The position numbers were made by a program, and so were the translations under genes. From the NCBI RefSeq assembly GCF_900142025.1, contig NZ_FQZM01000033.1, positions 1-39,154 on the forward strand: a stretch of 39,154 nucleotides of DNA, read 5' to 3'. This document shows, piece by piece, positions 1-7,363 of this stretch; positions within the stretch are counted from its first letter, which is position 1, and the number at the start of each line of letters is the position of its first letter. The notes under the pieces are model-generated. The model saw nothing but the letters and a program-made list of their open reading frames with translations. It was not told where the DNA came from and ran no database searches. The DNA is from Desulfofundulus thermosubterraneus DSM 16057 (GTDB lineage Bacteria > Bacillota > Desulfotomaculia > Desulfotomaculales > Desulfovirgulaceae).

Positions 1-1
1 C

Positions 2-436
2 CGGCGTTTTGCCGTTACACCAGCCTGCCCGGAACCGGCTTACGAGCCTTGCCCTCCTCCAGCCAAGTTGGAGCAAATTCTATCTCTGCGGCAAGAACGC
101 AAGGCTTCCCGCGGTTCCTCCATATCTTATCTGGGCCATATCTACCAACTGGTAGATAATAAAGGTTCTGTACTCCCCTTGCGCCCGGGAGCTAAAGTGG
201 AAGTGCTTACCCACCTGGATGGTTCTTTAAGCGCACTATATGGAGGTAACCGCTACTTATTGCGGGAGCTTACACAGCCACCAAAGGTGATGGCTGAAAA
301 GCCTAAGAAAGCCCCGGCAAGTAAGGCTCATAAGCCAGCGCCAGACCATCCCTGGCGTCGTATGCCTATTAACCCGGCTAAAAAAGCAATACCTCTACCT
401 CACAATAATATCTTACCCACCAATCAAGAGGGGTGA
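2..436 (+). CDS. IS transposase, C-terminal fragment (5' end outside window)
   Basis: The frame is open from base 2, so the apparent TTG start at 68 is not a real start; the gene enters from the left edge. About 144 residues are visible. They contain a short beta-rich region (SISYLGHIYQLVDNKG... VEVLTHLDGSLSALYGG) that resembles the C-terminal beta-barrel module of DDE integrase-core transposases, which read roughly as 'F.gk.Yql....r.g..VeV...ldG.i.i.y.g'. A basic, proline-rich tail with HKPAPDHPWRR follows. The catalytic DDE core is not in the window. The TGA stop at 434-436 lies inside the first terminal repeat. Confidence 0.7.
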   Translation, partial: RRFAVTPACPEPAYEPCPPPAKLEQILSLRQERKASRGSSISYLGHIYQLVDNKGSVLPLRPGAKVEVLTHLDGSLSALYGGNRYLLRELTQPPKVMAEKPKKAPASKAHKPAPDHPWRRMPINPAKKAIPLPHNNILPTNQEG

Positions 437-487
437 CATTTTCTCTGTCCCGTTAAGGCGTTTTTGGGGTGACATTTTCACTGTCCC
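430..487 (+). repeat. Tandem 22-base terminal repeats of the IS
   Basis: Two direct copies, 430-451 and 466-487, differ only at one base (TTTCTCTG versus TTTCACTG) and are separated by 14 bases. The inner copy contains the transposase stop codon. They are read here as transposase binding sites at the right end of the element. Confidence 0.8.
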
Positions 488-510
488 TTGACAATGGAGA
501 GGTGTAGTTA

Positions 511-539
511 TTGATAAATCTCGGGCAACATGATATAAT
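511..539 (+). promoter_or_regulatory. Sigma-A promoter with extended -10 for tRNA-Sec
   Basis: A -35 box TTGATA (511-516), a 17-base spacer and a perfect -10 TATAAT (534-539) preceded by TG one base upstream (531-532, extended -10). Predicted transcription start is near 546, about 50 bases before the mature tRNA. It lies 24 bases beyond the IS end; a second TTGACA at 488-493 touches the IS end but is not at the right distance. Confidence 0.8.
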
Positions 540-562
540 ATGTTTTACCTCCTTGTAAAAAT

Positions 563-590
563 ACCGGGGAAACAATAATCTAAACCCGGT
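563..590 (+). other. Leader hairpin just upstream of tRNA-Sec
   Basis: ACCGGG (563-568) pairs with CCCGGT (585-590) across a 16-base loop, ending five bases before the tRNA 5' end. It is inside the predicted primary transcript and may matter for 5' processing. Six pairs only, so this is weak. Confidence 0.35.
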
Positions 591-595
591 CTTTC

Positions 596-693
596 GGGAG
601 TGGATGGGGCCTGGTGGCCCTCCTGGTCTTCAAAACCAGCTGTGGGGCGGCAATCCCGTCCCGGGTGAGTTCGATTCTCACACACTCCCGCCA
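596..693 (+). tRNA. selC: tRNA-Sec (anticodon UCA), CCA encoded
   Basis: A 98-nucleotide tRNA with the hallmarks of bacterial tRNA-Sec. The acceptor arm GGGAGTG(G) (596-603) faces ACACTCCC with a genome-encoded GCCA end (690-693). The D arm has six pairs including a G-U and a four-base loop (606-621). The anticodon stem CTGGT/ACCAG encloses loop CTTCAAA with anticodon TCA at 630-632. A long variable arm pairs 644-650 with 656-662. The T arm is GTGAG TTCGATT CTCAC. It supplies selenocysteine at UGA codons together with SelA and SelB, encoded 21-25 kb downstream. The eighth acceptor pair (G603-A682) is a mismatch. Confidence 0.97.
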
Positions 694-711
694 TAATTAT
701 CCTAGAATCAG

Positions 712-746
712 ATCCAGCTGGTTCATACCCCGCTGGATTATTTTTT
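712..746 (+). terminator. Rho-independent terminator of tRNA-Sec
   Basis: ATCCAGC (712-718) pairs with GCTGGAT (732-738) over a 13-base loop and is followed by TTATTTTTT. It ends the tRNA-Sec transcript and overlaps the stop codon of the converging GerAB-type gene. Confidence 0.8.
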
Positions 747-1874
747 GCCGGAAATCCCGGTTGATTTTGGCTTGAACGGATTGCCTGTGGAGGCGGATTT
801 TTCCCTTAGAAACGCCAGAAGGAGCAAAACGGTGGGAATGCCCATTTCAAAGAGATAGGCGTAAGGAATCCAGGGACCGTTAATCCAGGCCAACATATCC
901 GTCAAATTTTTAAACTGGCTCAGAGACAGGGCAATGAGAAGAATACTCAAGGGGACGATGATACTTCGATGGTCTTTAAGCCTGAGCAACTGGACAGTAC
1001 CCATTATTGTGGAATAATGGAATAAGGCTACCTTTCCAAAGATACCCACGATCCAGATTATAATCCAGATGGCGTCCAGGCGGTTTAGAAAGGTGCCAAA
1101 ACCGGCCAGCCTCACCAGCTCGAAGGTGGCAAAATTGAACCTTCCGGTGGAAACACCAAAGACGGCGGTACAGGCGATGGCGTTTATAGTAAGGAGCAAT
1201 CCGATAACCAGGACGGCGATGATCCCGTTGCGCCGGGCCAAATCAGGCCTGGCCAGGTAGGTAAAGAACATGCCCAGGAGAAACACCTCCCCTCGCCAGG
1301 AAATGGGATTAAGGCTGGACCGAATGATGGTTTTAAAATCGCTTTGGAACATCGGGAACAGGTTGGCCAGTTGCATGTGCCCGGATACCAGAATGAGAAT
1401 TAAGCCAAAGAGCATTAGCATCAACGGGTAGGTTAATTCCATGACCCGGGCTACCACTTCCAGGCCATGGTACACACCATAACTGCAGACAGCAACCATT
1501 AAAGCCGAAAACACTACCTGCGGGGTTTGGGGCATAATGGCAGCAGCAACCAGTTCACCAAATTCCCGTACGATTACTCCGTTCACATGCAAAAAAAACA
1601 GCACGTAACAAAAGGCGATAATTTTCCCCAGCCAGGGTCCCAGCAGTTTTTCGATGTACTGCACAATGGTCCGGTCGGGAAAGCGCCGGCCCAGGGCTGT
1701 GATTACCAGGATGACGTAAAAACCAGGCAAGGTGGCCAAAACTGGGGCTACCCAGGCATCTCTCCCCGCTATGGATGCAGTAAGCCCGGGTAAAAAGACC
1801 AGGGCCGTAGCACCGACAACATTGATGAGCAAATATATCATTTGCAGACCTGAAATCTTCCCCGGATCGTGCAT
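738..1874 (-). CDS. GerAB/YndE-type spore germination permease
   Basis: A 378-residue polytopic membrane protein of the GerAB endospore permease family (APC superfamily), the B subunit of GerA-type nutrient germinant receptors in the spore inner membrane. About ten hydrophobic segments span the whole protein, which fits the usual length of about 365. It opens with a segment typical of the family (KISGLQMIYLLINVVGATAL) and keeps the internal GRRFPDRTIVQYIEKLLGPW region. The start at 1874 has AGGTG upstream. No GerAA or GerAC partner lies beside it: the neighbours are tRNA-Sec (converging) and an unrelated membrane gene. It may work with receptor subunits encoded elsewhere or be a leftover. The family call is firm; the germinant is unknown. 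Confidence 0.9.
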   Translation of the reverse strand: MHDPGKISGLQMIYLLINVVGATALVFLPGLTASIAGRDAWVAPVLATLPGFYVILVITALGRRFPDRTIVQYIEKLLGPWLGKIIAFCYVLFFLHVNGVIVREFGELVAAAIMPQTPQVVFSALMVAVCSYGVYHGLEVVARVMELTYPLMLMLFGLILILVSGHMQLANLFPMFQSDFKTIIRSSLNPISWRGEVFLLGMFFTYLARPDLARRNGIIAVLVIGLLLTINAIACTAVFGVSTGRFNFATFELVRLAGFGTFLNRLDAIWIIIWIVGIFGKVALFHYSTIMGTVQLLRLKDHRSIIVPLSILLIALSLSQFKNLTDMLAWINGPWIPYAYLFEMGIPTVLLLLAFLREKSASTGNPFKPKSTGISGKK

Positions 1875-1902
1875 TGTGGCACCTCAGCAAATTACATATC
1901 GA

Positions 1903-1931
1903 TATTGTTGGTAACTTACATTAATTCTATG
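1903..1931 (-). promoter_or_regulatory. Possible sigma-G-type promoter for the germination permease
   Basis: On the minus strand, CATA (1931-1928), an 18-base spacer and AACAATA (1909-1903) resemble the sigma-G consensus (gnATR, 18, cAtnnTA) with mismatches. Forespore expression would fit a germinant receptor gene. This is a weak match to a loose consensus. Confidence 0.35.
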
Positions 1932-1951
1932 TACCATCAAGAATAACTAAA

Positions 1952-1975
1952 GGGACCACCTTTGACAGTGGCCCC
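1952..1975 (-). terminator. Terminator for the membrane protein gene ending at 1994
   Basis: On the minus strand GGGGCCAC pairs with GTGGTCCC (one G-U) over an eight-base loop and is followed by TTTAGTTATT. It sits 19 bases past the stop codon of the upstream gene. Confidence 0.65.
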
Positions 1976-1993
1976 ACGTTTTTCCAGGAGGCG

Positions 1994-3001
1994 TCATGTT
2001 TCGGGCTGGAGGTCATGGAGATCCGGCGGCGCCGTTTCCCTTTCTCCGAAAACCAGACAGAGCACGGCCAGCACGAGGTTGGCTGCGGCCAGGAGGAGGT
2101 AAACCTTGCCGACCGGATTGTTTATCCCTAACAGGAAATGGAAACCAATTAAAAACGCTCCGGCGGTCAGGTAAGCGCGCCCCTTTTTATAATCGAGGGT
2201 CACCCGCTTGAGGGCAGACAGGGACGGGAGGGACACGGTTTTTTCCGCCGTTATCTGGTCTGTAGACTCCTTTATCTTTTCTGCCTGGGCCACAAGGTAC
2301 AACAGTTCCTTTTCCGGCACCAGGGCAATGCGGTATTGGCTGCGCAGGGAAGCCACCAGCCGTCTGGCATCGGGGGCAAATTCCCCGGGGGTAACCAGGA
2401 GGGCGTGGTGATAACCCTGCTTTTTCATCGTCCTGACCAGGTTATGTACCGCGGCGACCTCCACCGGACTCTGGTCGGCCGGTATAAACTCGACGAGCAC
2501 GGGTACATTACGGTAAGTTGCCTGGATAACTCCGGCCGGTACTTTTGCCGTCTTGTCCCTTTTTCTACTCTTTGGCCGCGCCTGCTCAAACTGGGGCAGG
2601 CTTTCCAGGATCGGCCATAAAAAAGAAGCTAGTTCTTCAGCAGTTCTGAACTGCTTTAATTTCTCCCGGTACTGTTCAGCTAAAGAGCGTAGTTTGCGGT
2701 AGAAGGTTTCCCTCTGGAACCTTTTCTTTTGGATTTTTGCCGCCAAAAGGCCGGTGGAACTTACAAGGGTCATGGAAAAGGCCAGGGCGATCTTTCCAGG
2801 CCAGAACGTGGTTAAAAACACGAAACTCAATAGCCACAATATTAAAAGGGTACCGTAGAAATCCAGCCAGCGGGCAATCCGGTTGCGGCTGTCTTCTTTT
2901 GGTTTAACGTAATAACGCAAAAGTTCACCCCGTTGGCGGCGTTTTTGCCAGGACTGGTAAGCCAGATACAAGGCCCGGCGGGGAAATTTAAATACCTTCA
3001 T
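1994..3001 (-). CDS. Membrane protein with a restriction-endonuclease-fold-like cytoplasmic domain
   Basis: 335 residues, function unknown. Two hydrophobic segments near residues 48-85 are followed by a coiled-coil-prone stretch (RFQRETFYRKLRSLAEQYREKL) and a cytoplasmic domain (about 140-235). Two more membrane segments lie at about 278-315. The middle domain reads VLVEFIPADQSPVEVAAVHNL...KKQGYHHALLVTPGEFAPDARRL, echoing the Mrr-like pattern in which a core strand is followed by 'G...ALLVT...fs..A..lA'. The acidic catalytic residues expected for a PD-(D/E)XK nuclease are not obvious, so it may be non-catalytic. The ATG at 3001 has AAGGAGAATTAGGT upstream. It is divergent from hymA. Similarity to Mrr is my reading and needs a profile search. 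Confidence 0.75.
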   Translation of the reverse strand: MKVFKFPRRALYLAYQSWQKRRQRGELLRYYVKPKEDSRNRIARWLDFYGTLLILWLLSFVFLTTFWPGKIALAFSMTLVSSTGLLAAKIQKKRFQRETFYRKLRSLAEQYREKLKQFRTAEELASFLWPILESLPQFEQARPKSRKRDKTAKVPAGVIQATYRNVPVLVEFIPADQSPVEVAAVHNLVRTMKKQGYHHALLVTPGEFAPDARRLVASLRSQYRIALVPEKELLYLVAQAEKIKESTDQITAEKTVSLPSLSALKRVTLDYKKGRAYLTAGAFLIGFHFLLGINNPVGKVYLLLAAANLVLAVLCLVFGERETAPPDLHDLQPET

Positions 3002-3135
3002 ACCTAATTCTCCTTTGAAGTAGTTTTATGATTTATTTTTTACCATAGGATTACCATTTTTTGCGTTTCTGATTCCTTATGGAGGTGAATTTATTAATTC
3101 TTCCCACGACAAACTATCTCCAGGAGGTGAAAGCC

Positions 3136-3690
3136 GTGGCCGGCGGGGAAAAGGAGTTGGACGAAAAGTTCCGGCAGCTGGACGAGATAATTCAACGCTA
3201 CGGCCAGCAGGAAGGACAGCTAATCCGTATCTTGAAGGAGGCTCAGGATATTTTCGGCTACCTGCCGGAGGAAGTGCAAACCTATATTGCCGGCAAGCTG
3301 GACCTGCCAGTAAGTGAGGTTAACGGGGTGGTCACATTCTATGCCCTCTTTCACACAGAGCCCCAAGGAAAATACGGCATCAATGTTTGCCTGGGAACGG
3401 CCTGCTACGTTCAAGGTGCCCAGGGTATTCTCGACGAATTCAGGCGCCAGCTGGACCTGGACGAGGGCGATACCTCCGCTGATGGTTTATTTACGGTGAA
3501 GAGCACCCGCTGTATGGGTGCCTGCGGGTTGGCGCCAGTTTTAACGGTTGAGGATGAAGTGTACGGAAAATTTCGACGCCAGGATGTGGCCAAGCTGTTG
3601 CGGAAGTACCGGCGCAGGGAGGTGACTGCCGGTGATCAATGGACTGAACGACCTGATCGATATCCAGAAGAAACGGCTCCCGGACATTAA
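3136..3690 (+). CDS. hymA: NuoE/HymA-like [2Fe-2S] subunit of an NADH-dependent hydrogenase or dehydrogenase
   Basis: A homologue of the 24-kDa subunit of complex I and of HymA/HndA of bifurcating [FeFe] hydrogenases. It carries one [2Fe-2S] cluster in a thioredoxin-like fold: the pairs VCLGTACYVQG and STRCMGACGLAP supply the four Cys. An N-terminal helical domain (QLIRILKEAQDIFGYLPEEV...VNGVVTFYALFH) is characteristic. I prefer the GTG at 3136 (184 residues) because AGGAGGTGA sits at 3122-3130; the in-frame ATG at 3079 has no ribosome binding site and would add an atypical leader. It overlaps hymB by 59 bases, implying translational coupling. Confidence 0.92.
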   Translation: MAGGEKELDEKFRQLDEIIQRYGQQEGQLIRILKEAQDIFGYLPEEVQTYIAGKLDLPVSEVNGVVTFYALFHTEPQGKYGINVCLGTACYVQGAQGILDEFRRQLDLDEGDTSADGLFTVKSTRCMGACGLAPVLTVEDEVYGKFRRQDVAKLLRKYRRREVTAGDQWTERPDRYPEETAPGH

Positions 3691-5500
3691 CGCCCGCAGG
3701 GAAAAACCGGGGGCTGCCGCTGGCTGGCAGGTGCTGGTCTGTACCGGTACGGGTTGCACATCTTCGGCCAGCCACCAGGTAAGGGAGGAGCTGGCCAAAC
3801 AGGTTCAGTTAAAGAAGGTCCAGGCCCGGGTAATCAAGACGGGTTGTTTTGGTTTTTGTAAAATGGGACCTCTGGTGGTTATTTACCCCGGGCAAACCTT
3901 TTATTGTTTAGTGAAAAAAGAAGATGTTGCCGAAATCGTAGAAAAACATTTGATGGAAGGTCAGGTAGTGGAACGCCTCCTCTATGAAGAGCCGGCTTCC
4001 GGGGAAAGAAAGCGACGTCTTTCAGATATCCAGTTTTTCCACGCCCAACACCGGGTAGCCCTGCGCAATTGCGGTCTAATCAACCCCGAGGATATCACGG
4101 AATATATAGCGTGTGACGGCTATTTTGCCCTGGCCGATGTCTTGTTAAATTGGACGCCGGCTCAGGTGGTGGATGCTATTAAGCAATCCGGCTTGCGGGG
4201 ACGGGGCGGTGCGGGTTTTCCCACCGGCCGCAAATGGGAGCTGGCGGCGGCCGCGGAGGGACCGGTAAAATACGTGGTTTGTAATGCGGATGAGGGGGAT
4301 CCCGGGGCGTTTATGGACCGGAGTATTCTCGAGGGGGATCCCCACAGCGTGCTGGAAGCCATGGCCATTGCCGGCTATGCCATTGGGGCCCGGGAAGGTT
4401 ATATTTACGTGCGGGCAGAGTATCCCATTGCCGTAGACCGGTTGGAACGGGTTATTGCCCAGGCCCGGCAGTATGGATTACTGGGGCGGCGCATATTTAA
4501 TACTAATTTTGACTTTGACATCGACCTGCGCCTGGGTGCCGGCGCCTTTGTTTGCGGCGAGGAGACCGCCCTTTTGCGTTCGGCCGTTGGCGAGCGGGGT
4601 GAACCCCGCCCCCGGCCTCCCTACCCTGCCCAGTGCGGTCTGTGGGGAAAGCCCACCCTGCTGAATAATGTGGAAACCTACGCCAATGTGCCGGTGATCA
4701 TTCGCGAAGGGCCCGCCTGGTTTGCCTCCCTCGGTACGGAAAACAGCCGGGGAACCAAGGTCTTTTCCTTGGCCGGCAAGGTCCTGAATACCGGTTTAAT
4801 AGAGGTGCCCATGGGAACTACATTACGTACTGTAGTTTTTGACATTGGTGGGGGGATTCCCGAAGGTCGGCAATTCAAGGCGGTACAAACCGGAGGCCCC
4901 TCCGGGGGATGTATTCCGGAACGTCACCTGGATACGCCCATTGACTACGAATCCTTAAAGCAACTGGGCTCCATGATGGGTTCCGGAGGCATGATTGTTC
5001 TGGATGAAACCGATTGCATTGTCGATATTGCCAAGTTTTACTTGCAATTTAGCCAGGATGAATCCTGCGGCCAGTGCACTCCCTGTAGGGTGGGAACCAA
5101 GCGCATGCTAGAAATTTTGGAACGGATCACCCAGGGAAAGGGTGAAATGGAAGATCTTGATGAGCTAGAAGAGCTTTCCCGGGAGGTTATGGACGCATCC
5201 CTGTGCGGTTTGGGCCAGACTGCGCCCAATCCTGTTCTTTCTACCTTAAAATACTTCCGGGACGAATATGAGGCCCACATCAGGGATAAGCGCTGTCCCG
5301 CCGGAGTTTGCCGGGCATTGTTGGACTACGTTATAGATGAAGAAAAATGCGTTGCCTGCGGCCTGTGTGCCCGGGAATGTGTCGCTAAAGCCATTGTGGG
5401 GGAAAAGAAAGGCCAGCCCTATTTTATTGACCGGCAGAAGTGTTTGAAATGCGGGGCTTGCTTAGCCCGCTGCCCTAAAGAAGCTATTTATACCGTTTGA
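3632..5500 (+). CDS. hymB: NuoF/HymB-like NADH-binding FMN iron-sulfur subunit
   Basis: 622 residues with the full HymB/HndC layout. An N-terminal thioredoxin-like [2Fe-2S] domain has Cys37 and Cys42 (VCTGTGC) and TGCFGFCKMG. The NuoF core has the NADH/FMN motifs GRGGAGFPTGRKWE, CNADEGDPGAFMDR and GAFVCGEETALLRS, then an SLBB region and a [4Fe-4S] site SCGQCTPCRVG. The C-terminal 2x[4Fe-4S] ferredoxin domain contains CVACGLCARECV and CLKCGACLARCP. It would transfer electrons between NAD(H) and ferredoxin or a catalytic subunit. The GTG at 3632 has GGGAGGTGA upstream. No hydrogenase (HymC), NuoG or formate dehydrogenase follows; a terminator-like hairpin comes straight after. Confidence 0.93.
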   Translation: MINGLNDLIDIQKKRLPDINARREKPGAAAGWQVLVCTGTGCTSSASHQVREELAKQVQLKKVQARVIKTGCFGFCKMGPLVVIYPGQTFYCLVKKEDVAEIVEKHLMEGQVVERLLYEEPASGERKRRLSDIQFFHAQHRVALRNCGLINPEDITEYIACDGYFALADVLLNWTPAQVVDAIKQSGLRGRGGAGFPTGRKWELAAAAEGPVKYVVCNADEGDPGAFMDRSILEGDPHSVLEAMAIAGYAIGAREGYIYVRAEYPIAVDRLERVIAQARQYGLLGRRIFNTNFDFDIDLRLGAGAFVCGEETALLRSAVGERGEPRPRPPYPAQCGLWGKPTLLNNVETYANVPVIIREGPAWFASLGTENSRGTKVFSLAGKVLNTGLIEVPMGTTLRTVVFDIGGGIPEGRQFKAVQTGGPSGGCIPERHLDTPIDYESLKQLGSMMGSGGMIVLDETDCIVDIAKFYLQFSQDESCGQCTPCRVGTKRMLEILERITQGKGEMEDLDELEELSREVMDASLCGLGQTAPNPVLSTLKYFRDEYEAHIRDKRCPAGVCRALLDYVIDEEKCVACGLCARECVAKAIVGEKKGQPYFIDRQKCLKCGACLARCPKEAIYTV

Positions 5501-5502
5501 GC

Positions 5503-5545
5503 AGGGGACGGGTGCATTTTCAATGTACCTGTCTCTTGCGTTTTT
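5503..5545 (+). terminator. Long REP-like hairpin acting as likely hymAB terminator
   Basis: Bases 503-518 of this kilobase (5503-5518) pair with 5522-5537 in a 16-pair stem with a TTC loop. Four of the pairs are G-U, so the hairpin is stable only as RNA from the plus strand. GCG and TTTTT (5541-5545) follow. The sequence, GGGACGGGTGCATT ... AATGTACCTGTCTC, looks like the palindromic REP-type repeats that I associate with Y1 transposases; copy number cannot be tested here. Confidence 0.6.
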
Positions 5546-5561
5546 GGCAGGAAAGATTGGC

Positions 5562-5591
5562 TTGCTATTTCGGACAAAAAGGGGTTATAAT
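5562..5591 (+). promoter_or_regulatory. Sigma-A promoter for the Cys-cluster protein gene
   Basis: TTGCTA (5562-5567), an 18-base spacer and a perfect TATAAT (5586-5591). The predicted start near 5598 leaves a leader of about 100 bases containing a weak GCCG/CGGC pairing; I see no known riboswitch in it. Confidence 0.65.
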
Positions 5592-5700
5592 GAGTTAGTC
5601 TAAAGAAAGGGCAGGCTAGCCGCGGTGAGAGGCAGCGATCGGCAAAATTTATTTAGATACCTTGTTTAATTAACTATTGGGAAGAGGGGATACAAAAATT

Positions 5701-6471
5701 ATGGCCAATGAAAAACCGTTTCTGAGCAGTGACAGCAAGTTTCACTTTTCCTGCCATCCGGGACTTTCCTGTTTCACCCACTGTTGCCGTGATGTAAACA
5801 TTTATCTGTCACCTTTTGACGTCCTGCGCATGCGCAAAAGGCTGGGACTTTCCTCAGGGGAATTTTTGGATCGTTATACCGTCTCCTTAATTGGAGAAGG
5901 AACCGGCTTACCCGTGGTACTCTTGAAAATGGATGAAGAACAGGATAGAAAATGCCCCTTTGTTACTCCCCAGGGATGCAGGATCTATGAGGATCGCCCT
6001 TGGGCGTGTCGCATGTTTCCTTTAGACAGGCGTTCTGAATATGATCAGTTCACTATCTTAACTGACCCGTCCCGTTGCCGGGGCCTGGAAGAACCTCAAG
6101 AGCTGTACGTTGAAGATTATCTCAGGGAGCAAGGGCTGTTAATCTATGAGGATGTAGAGGCCATCTTCAAGCTGCTTTCCAACAGCCCCCGGGTGCTGAA
6201 CGAAAAGGTGGCCAACCCGCGCATTGTCCAAATGTATTATATGGCCTGCTATGATCTGGACAAGTTCAGGCAGTTTATCTTTGAAAGCAGGTTCCTTGAT
6301 GTTTTTGAAGTGGATCCGGAGGTCGTGGAACGGATCAAAACCGACGACCTGGAATTGTTGCAGTTTGGGTTTAAATGGCTGCAATTTGGCATGGTGATGG
6401 GAGACGCCCTGAAAATCAAGGAGGAGGCTCTCCAGGAAGCTAAAAGGAAACAAGCTGCCCGTGAGAGCTAA
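5701..6471 (+). CDS. YkgJ-family cysteine-cluster protein
   Basis: 256 residues. The N-terminal half carries the Cys pattern of the YkgJ/CxxCxxCC family, thought to bind a metal or iron-sulfur centre: FSCHPGLSCFTHCCRDVNIYL, then KCPFVTPQGCRIYEDRPWACRMFPL and a further Cys in SRCRGLEE. The C-terminal half (FKLLSNSPRVLNEKVANPRIVQMYYMACYDLDKFR) is helical with no recognised motif. Its reaction is unknown; relatives are linked to handling small groups on proteins or to Fe-S chemistry without a settled role. The ATG at 5701 has GAGGGG upstream; the in-frame TTG at 5677 lacks a ribosome site. It is monocistronic, bounded by the promoter at 5562-5591 and the terminator at 6491-6514. Confidence 0.85.
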   Translation: MANEKPFLSSDSKFHFSCHPGLSCFTHCCRDVNIYLSPFDVLRMRKRLGLSSGEFLDRYTVSLIGEGTGLPVVLLKMDEEQDRKCPFVTPQGCRIYEDRPWACRMFPLDRRSEYDQFTILTDPSRCRGLEEPQELYVEDYLREQGLLIYEDVEAIFKLLSNSPRVLNEKVANPRIVQMYYMACYDLDKFRQFIFESRFLDVFEVDPEVVERIKTDDLELLQFGFKWLQFGMVMGDALKIKEEALQEAKRKQAARES

Positions 6472-6490
6472 AGGATTATGCGCATAAATT

Positions 6491-6514
6491 AACCCCGGAA
6501 AGATTTCCGGGGTT
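6491..6514. terminator. Bidirectional terminator between converging genes
   Basis: AACCCCGGAAA (6491-6501) is a perfect complement of TTTCCGGGGTT (6504-6514). AATTTATT follows on the plus strand and AATTTATG on the minus strand. It serves the Cys-cluster gene and the amidase gene; it overlaps the stop codon of the latter. Confidence 0.75.
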
Positions 6515-7355
6515 AATTTATTAACCGAGTATTAACTAATAACTGGTATAACTCCGGCCTTCTGGACTGCAGGTAAAAGCTGTGGCGCATACTGGTAGCC
6601 TCATTATGGCGGATGGTATTGATGAGCCGGGAGTCCAGGTCGACCACCAGCAACCCTTCCTTCCCGCGGAAATCTTCAGCTACCACATTGCCCTTAGGAT
6701 CAATAACCAGCGCCCCGCCACAAAATTCCTGATTTTCCCCCGTCGGCCCCACCAGGTTGCAGGCGGCTACAAACACGCTGTTATCGTAAGCCCGGGCAGA
6801 GAGATACTTGAGCCAGATATCCCTCCGGTCCCCCACAATAGTAGGCGAGGCGTGAGGGGCAAAAATAATTTCTGCTCCCTGCAAAGAGAGCACGGTGGTA
6901 ACTTCAGGGAAATGCAAGTCCCAGCAAATTTCCACACCGAACCGGGCTTTTTCTGTTTCAAAAACCGGCAGTTGGTCACCGGGGGTAAAATGTGGTTTCT
7001 CGCTCCTGCCCAAATGGGTTTTACGGTATTTATCCACCTGGCCGTTGGGGTACGCTACCACCTGGGTGATATACGGTTTCTCACTGCCGGAGGTTTCAGC
7101 CAGCCCGGCCAGTATGACCATGTTGAAGGAGCGGGCCAGCCGGCTGATGTGGTTCGTGCTTTCCCCGGGAATGGGTTCGGCAAATTCCCGAGCCCTTTCC
7201 CGGTTATACCCCTGCACGCATAGTTCGGGGAAGAGGATCATCTCCACCTTCCTGCTTGCCGCTTCCTCCACAAAGCCAGCTATTTTCTCCCGGTTCTTTT
7301 TCACGTCGCCAATGTTTACTTGCATTTGGACCAGAGCAATGCGCAGGTCTTTCAT
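6513..7355 (-). CDS. Carbon-nitrogen hydrolase (nitrilase superfamily amidase)
   Basis: 280 residues covering a full CN-hydrolase domain. The catalytic triad is visible as Glu44 (LFPELCVQGY), Lys112 (YRKTHLG) and Cys144 (GVEICWDLHFPE). The family hydrolyses C-N bonds of amides, carbamoyl compounds or nitriles in the cytoplasm. The TVVAY-PNG-YRKTHL and CWDLHFPE context is nearest to the N-carbamoyl/omega-amidase-like branches, but the substrate cannot be read from the sequence. The ATG at 7355 has AAGGAG upstream and lies eight bases beyond the stop codon of the oxidoreductase beta subunit, so the two genes form an operon; a role in amino acid or 2-oxo acid metabolism is inference. Confidence 0.9.
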   Translation of the reverse strand: MKDLRIALVQMQVNIGDVKKNREKIAGFVEEAASRKVEMILFPELCVQGYNRERAREFAEPIPGESTNHISRLARSFNMVILAGLAETSGSEKPYITQVVAYPNGQVDKYRKTHLGRSEKPHFTPGDQLPVFETEKARFGVEICWDLHFPEVTTVLSLQGAEIIFAPHASPTIVGDRRDIWLKYLSARAYDNSVFVAACNLVGPTGENQEFCGGALVIDPKGNVVAEDFRGKEGLLVVDLDSRLINTIRHNEATSMRHSFYLQSRRPELYQLLVNTRLIN

Positions 7356-7363
7356 TTTTCTCC

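Larger units (their letters stand above)
1..487 (+). mobile_element. 3' part of an ISNCY/IS481-like insertion sequence
   Basis: The window opens inside an insertion sequence: a partial transposase C-terminus runs to 436 and is followed by two near-identical 22-base repeats (430-451 and 466-487, one mismatch) with the core GTGACATTTTC and ending CTGTCCC. Ends of this kind, with the transposase stop codon falling inside the inner copy, are what I recall for ISNCY/IS481-type integrase-core elements. The outer repeat ending at 487 is the likely right end. The left end is outside the window, so inverted repeats and target duplication cannot be checked. Family assignment is recognition from the protein tail and the end sequence, not a database match. 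Confidence 0.7.

Noticed and set aside
6582-7223. 213-residue plus-strand reading frame
   Set aside because: Antisense to the amidase gene, whose catalytic triad is complete; no ribosome site.
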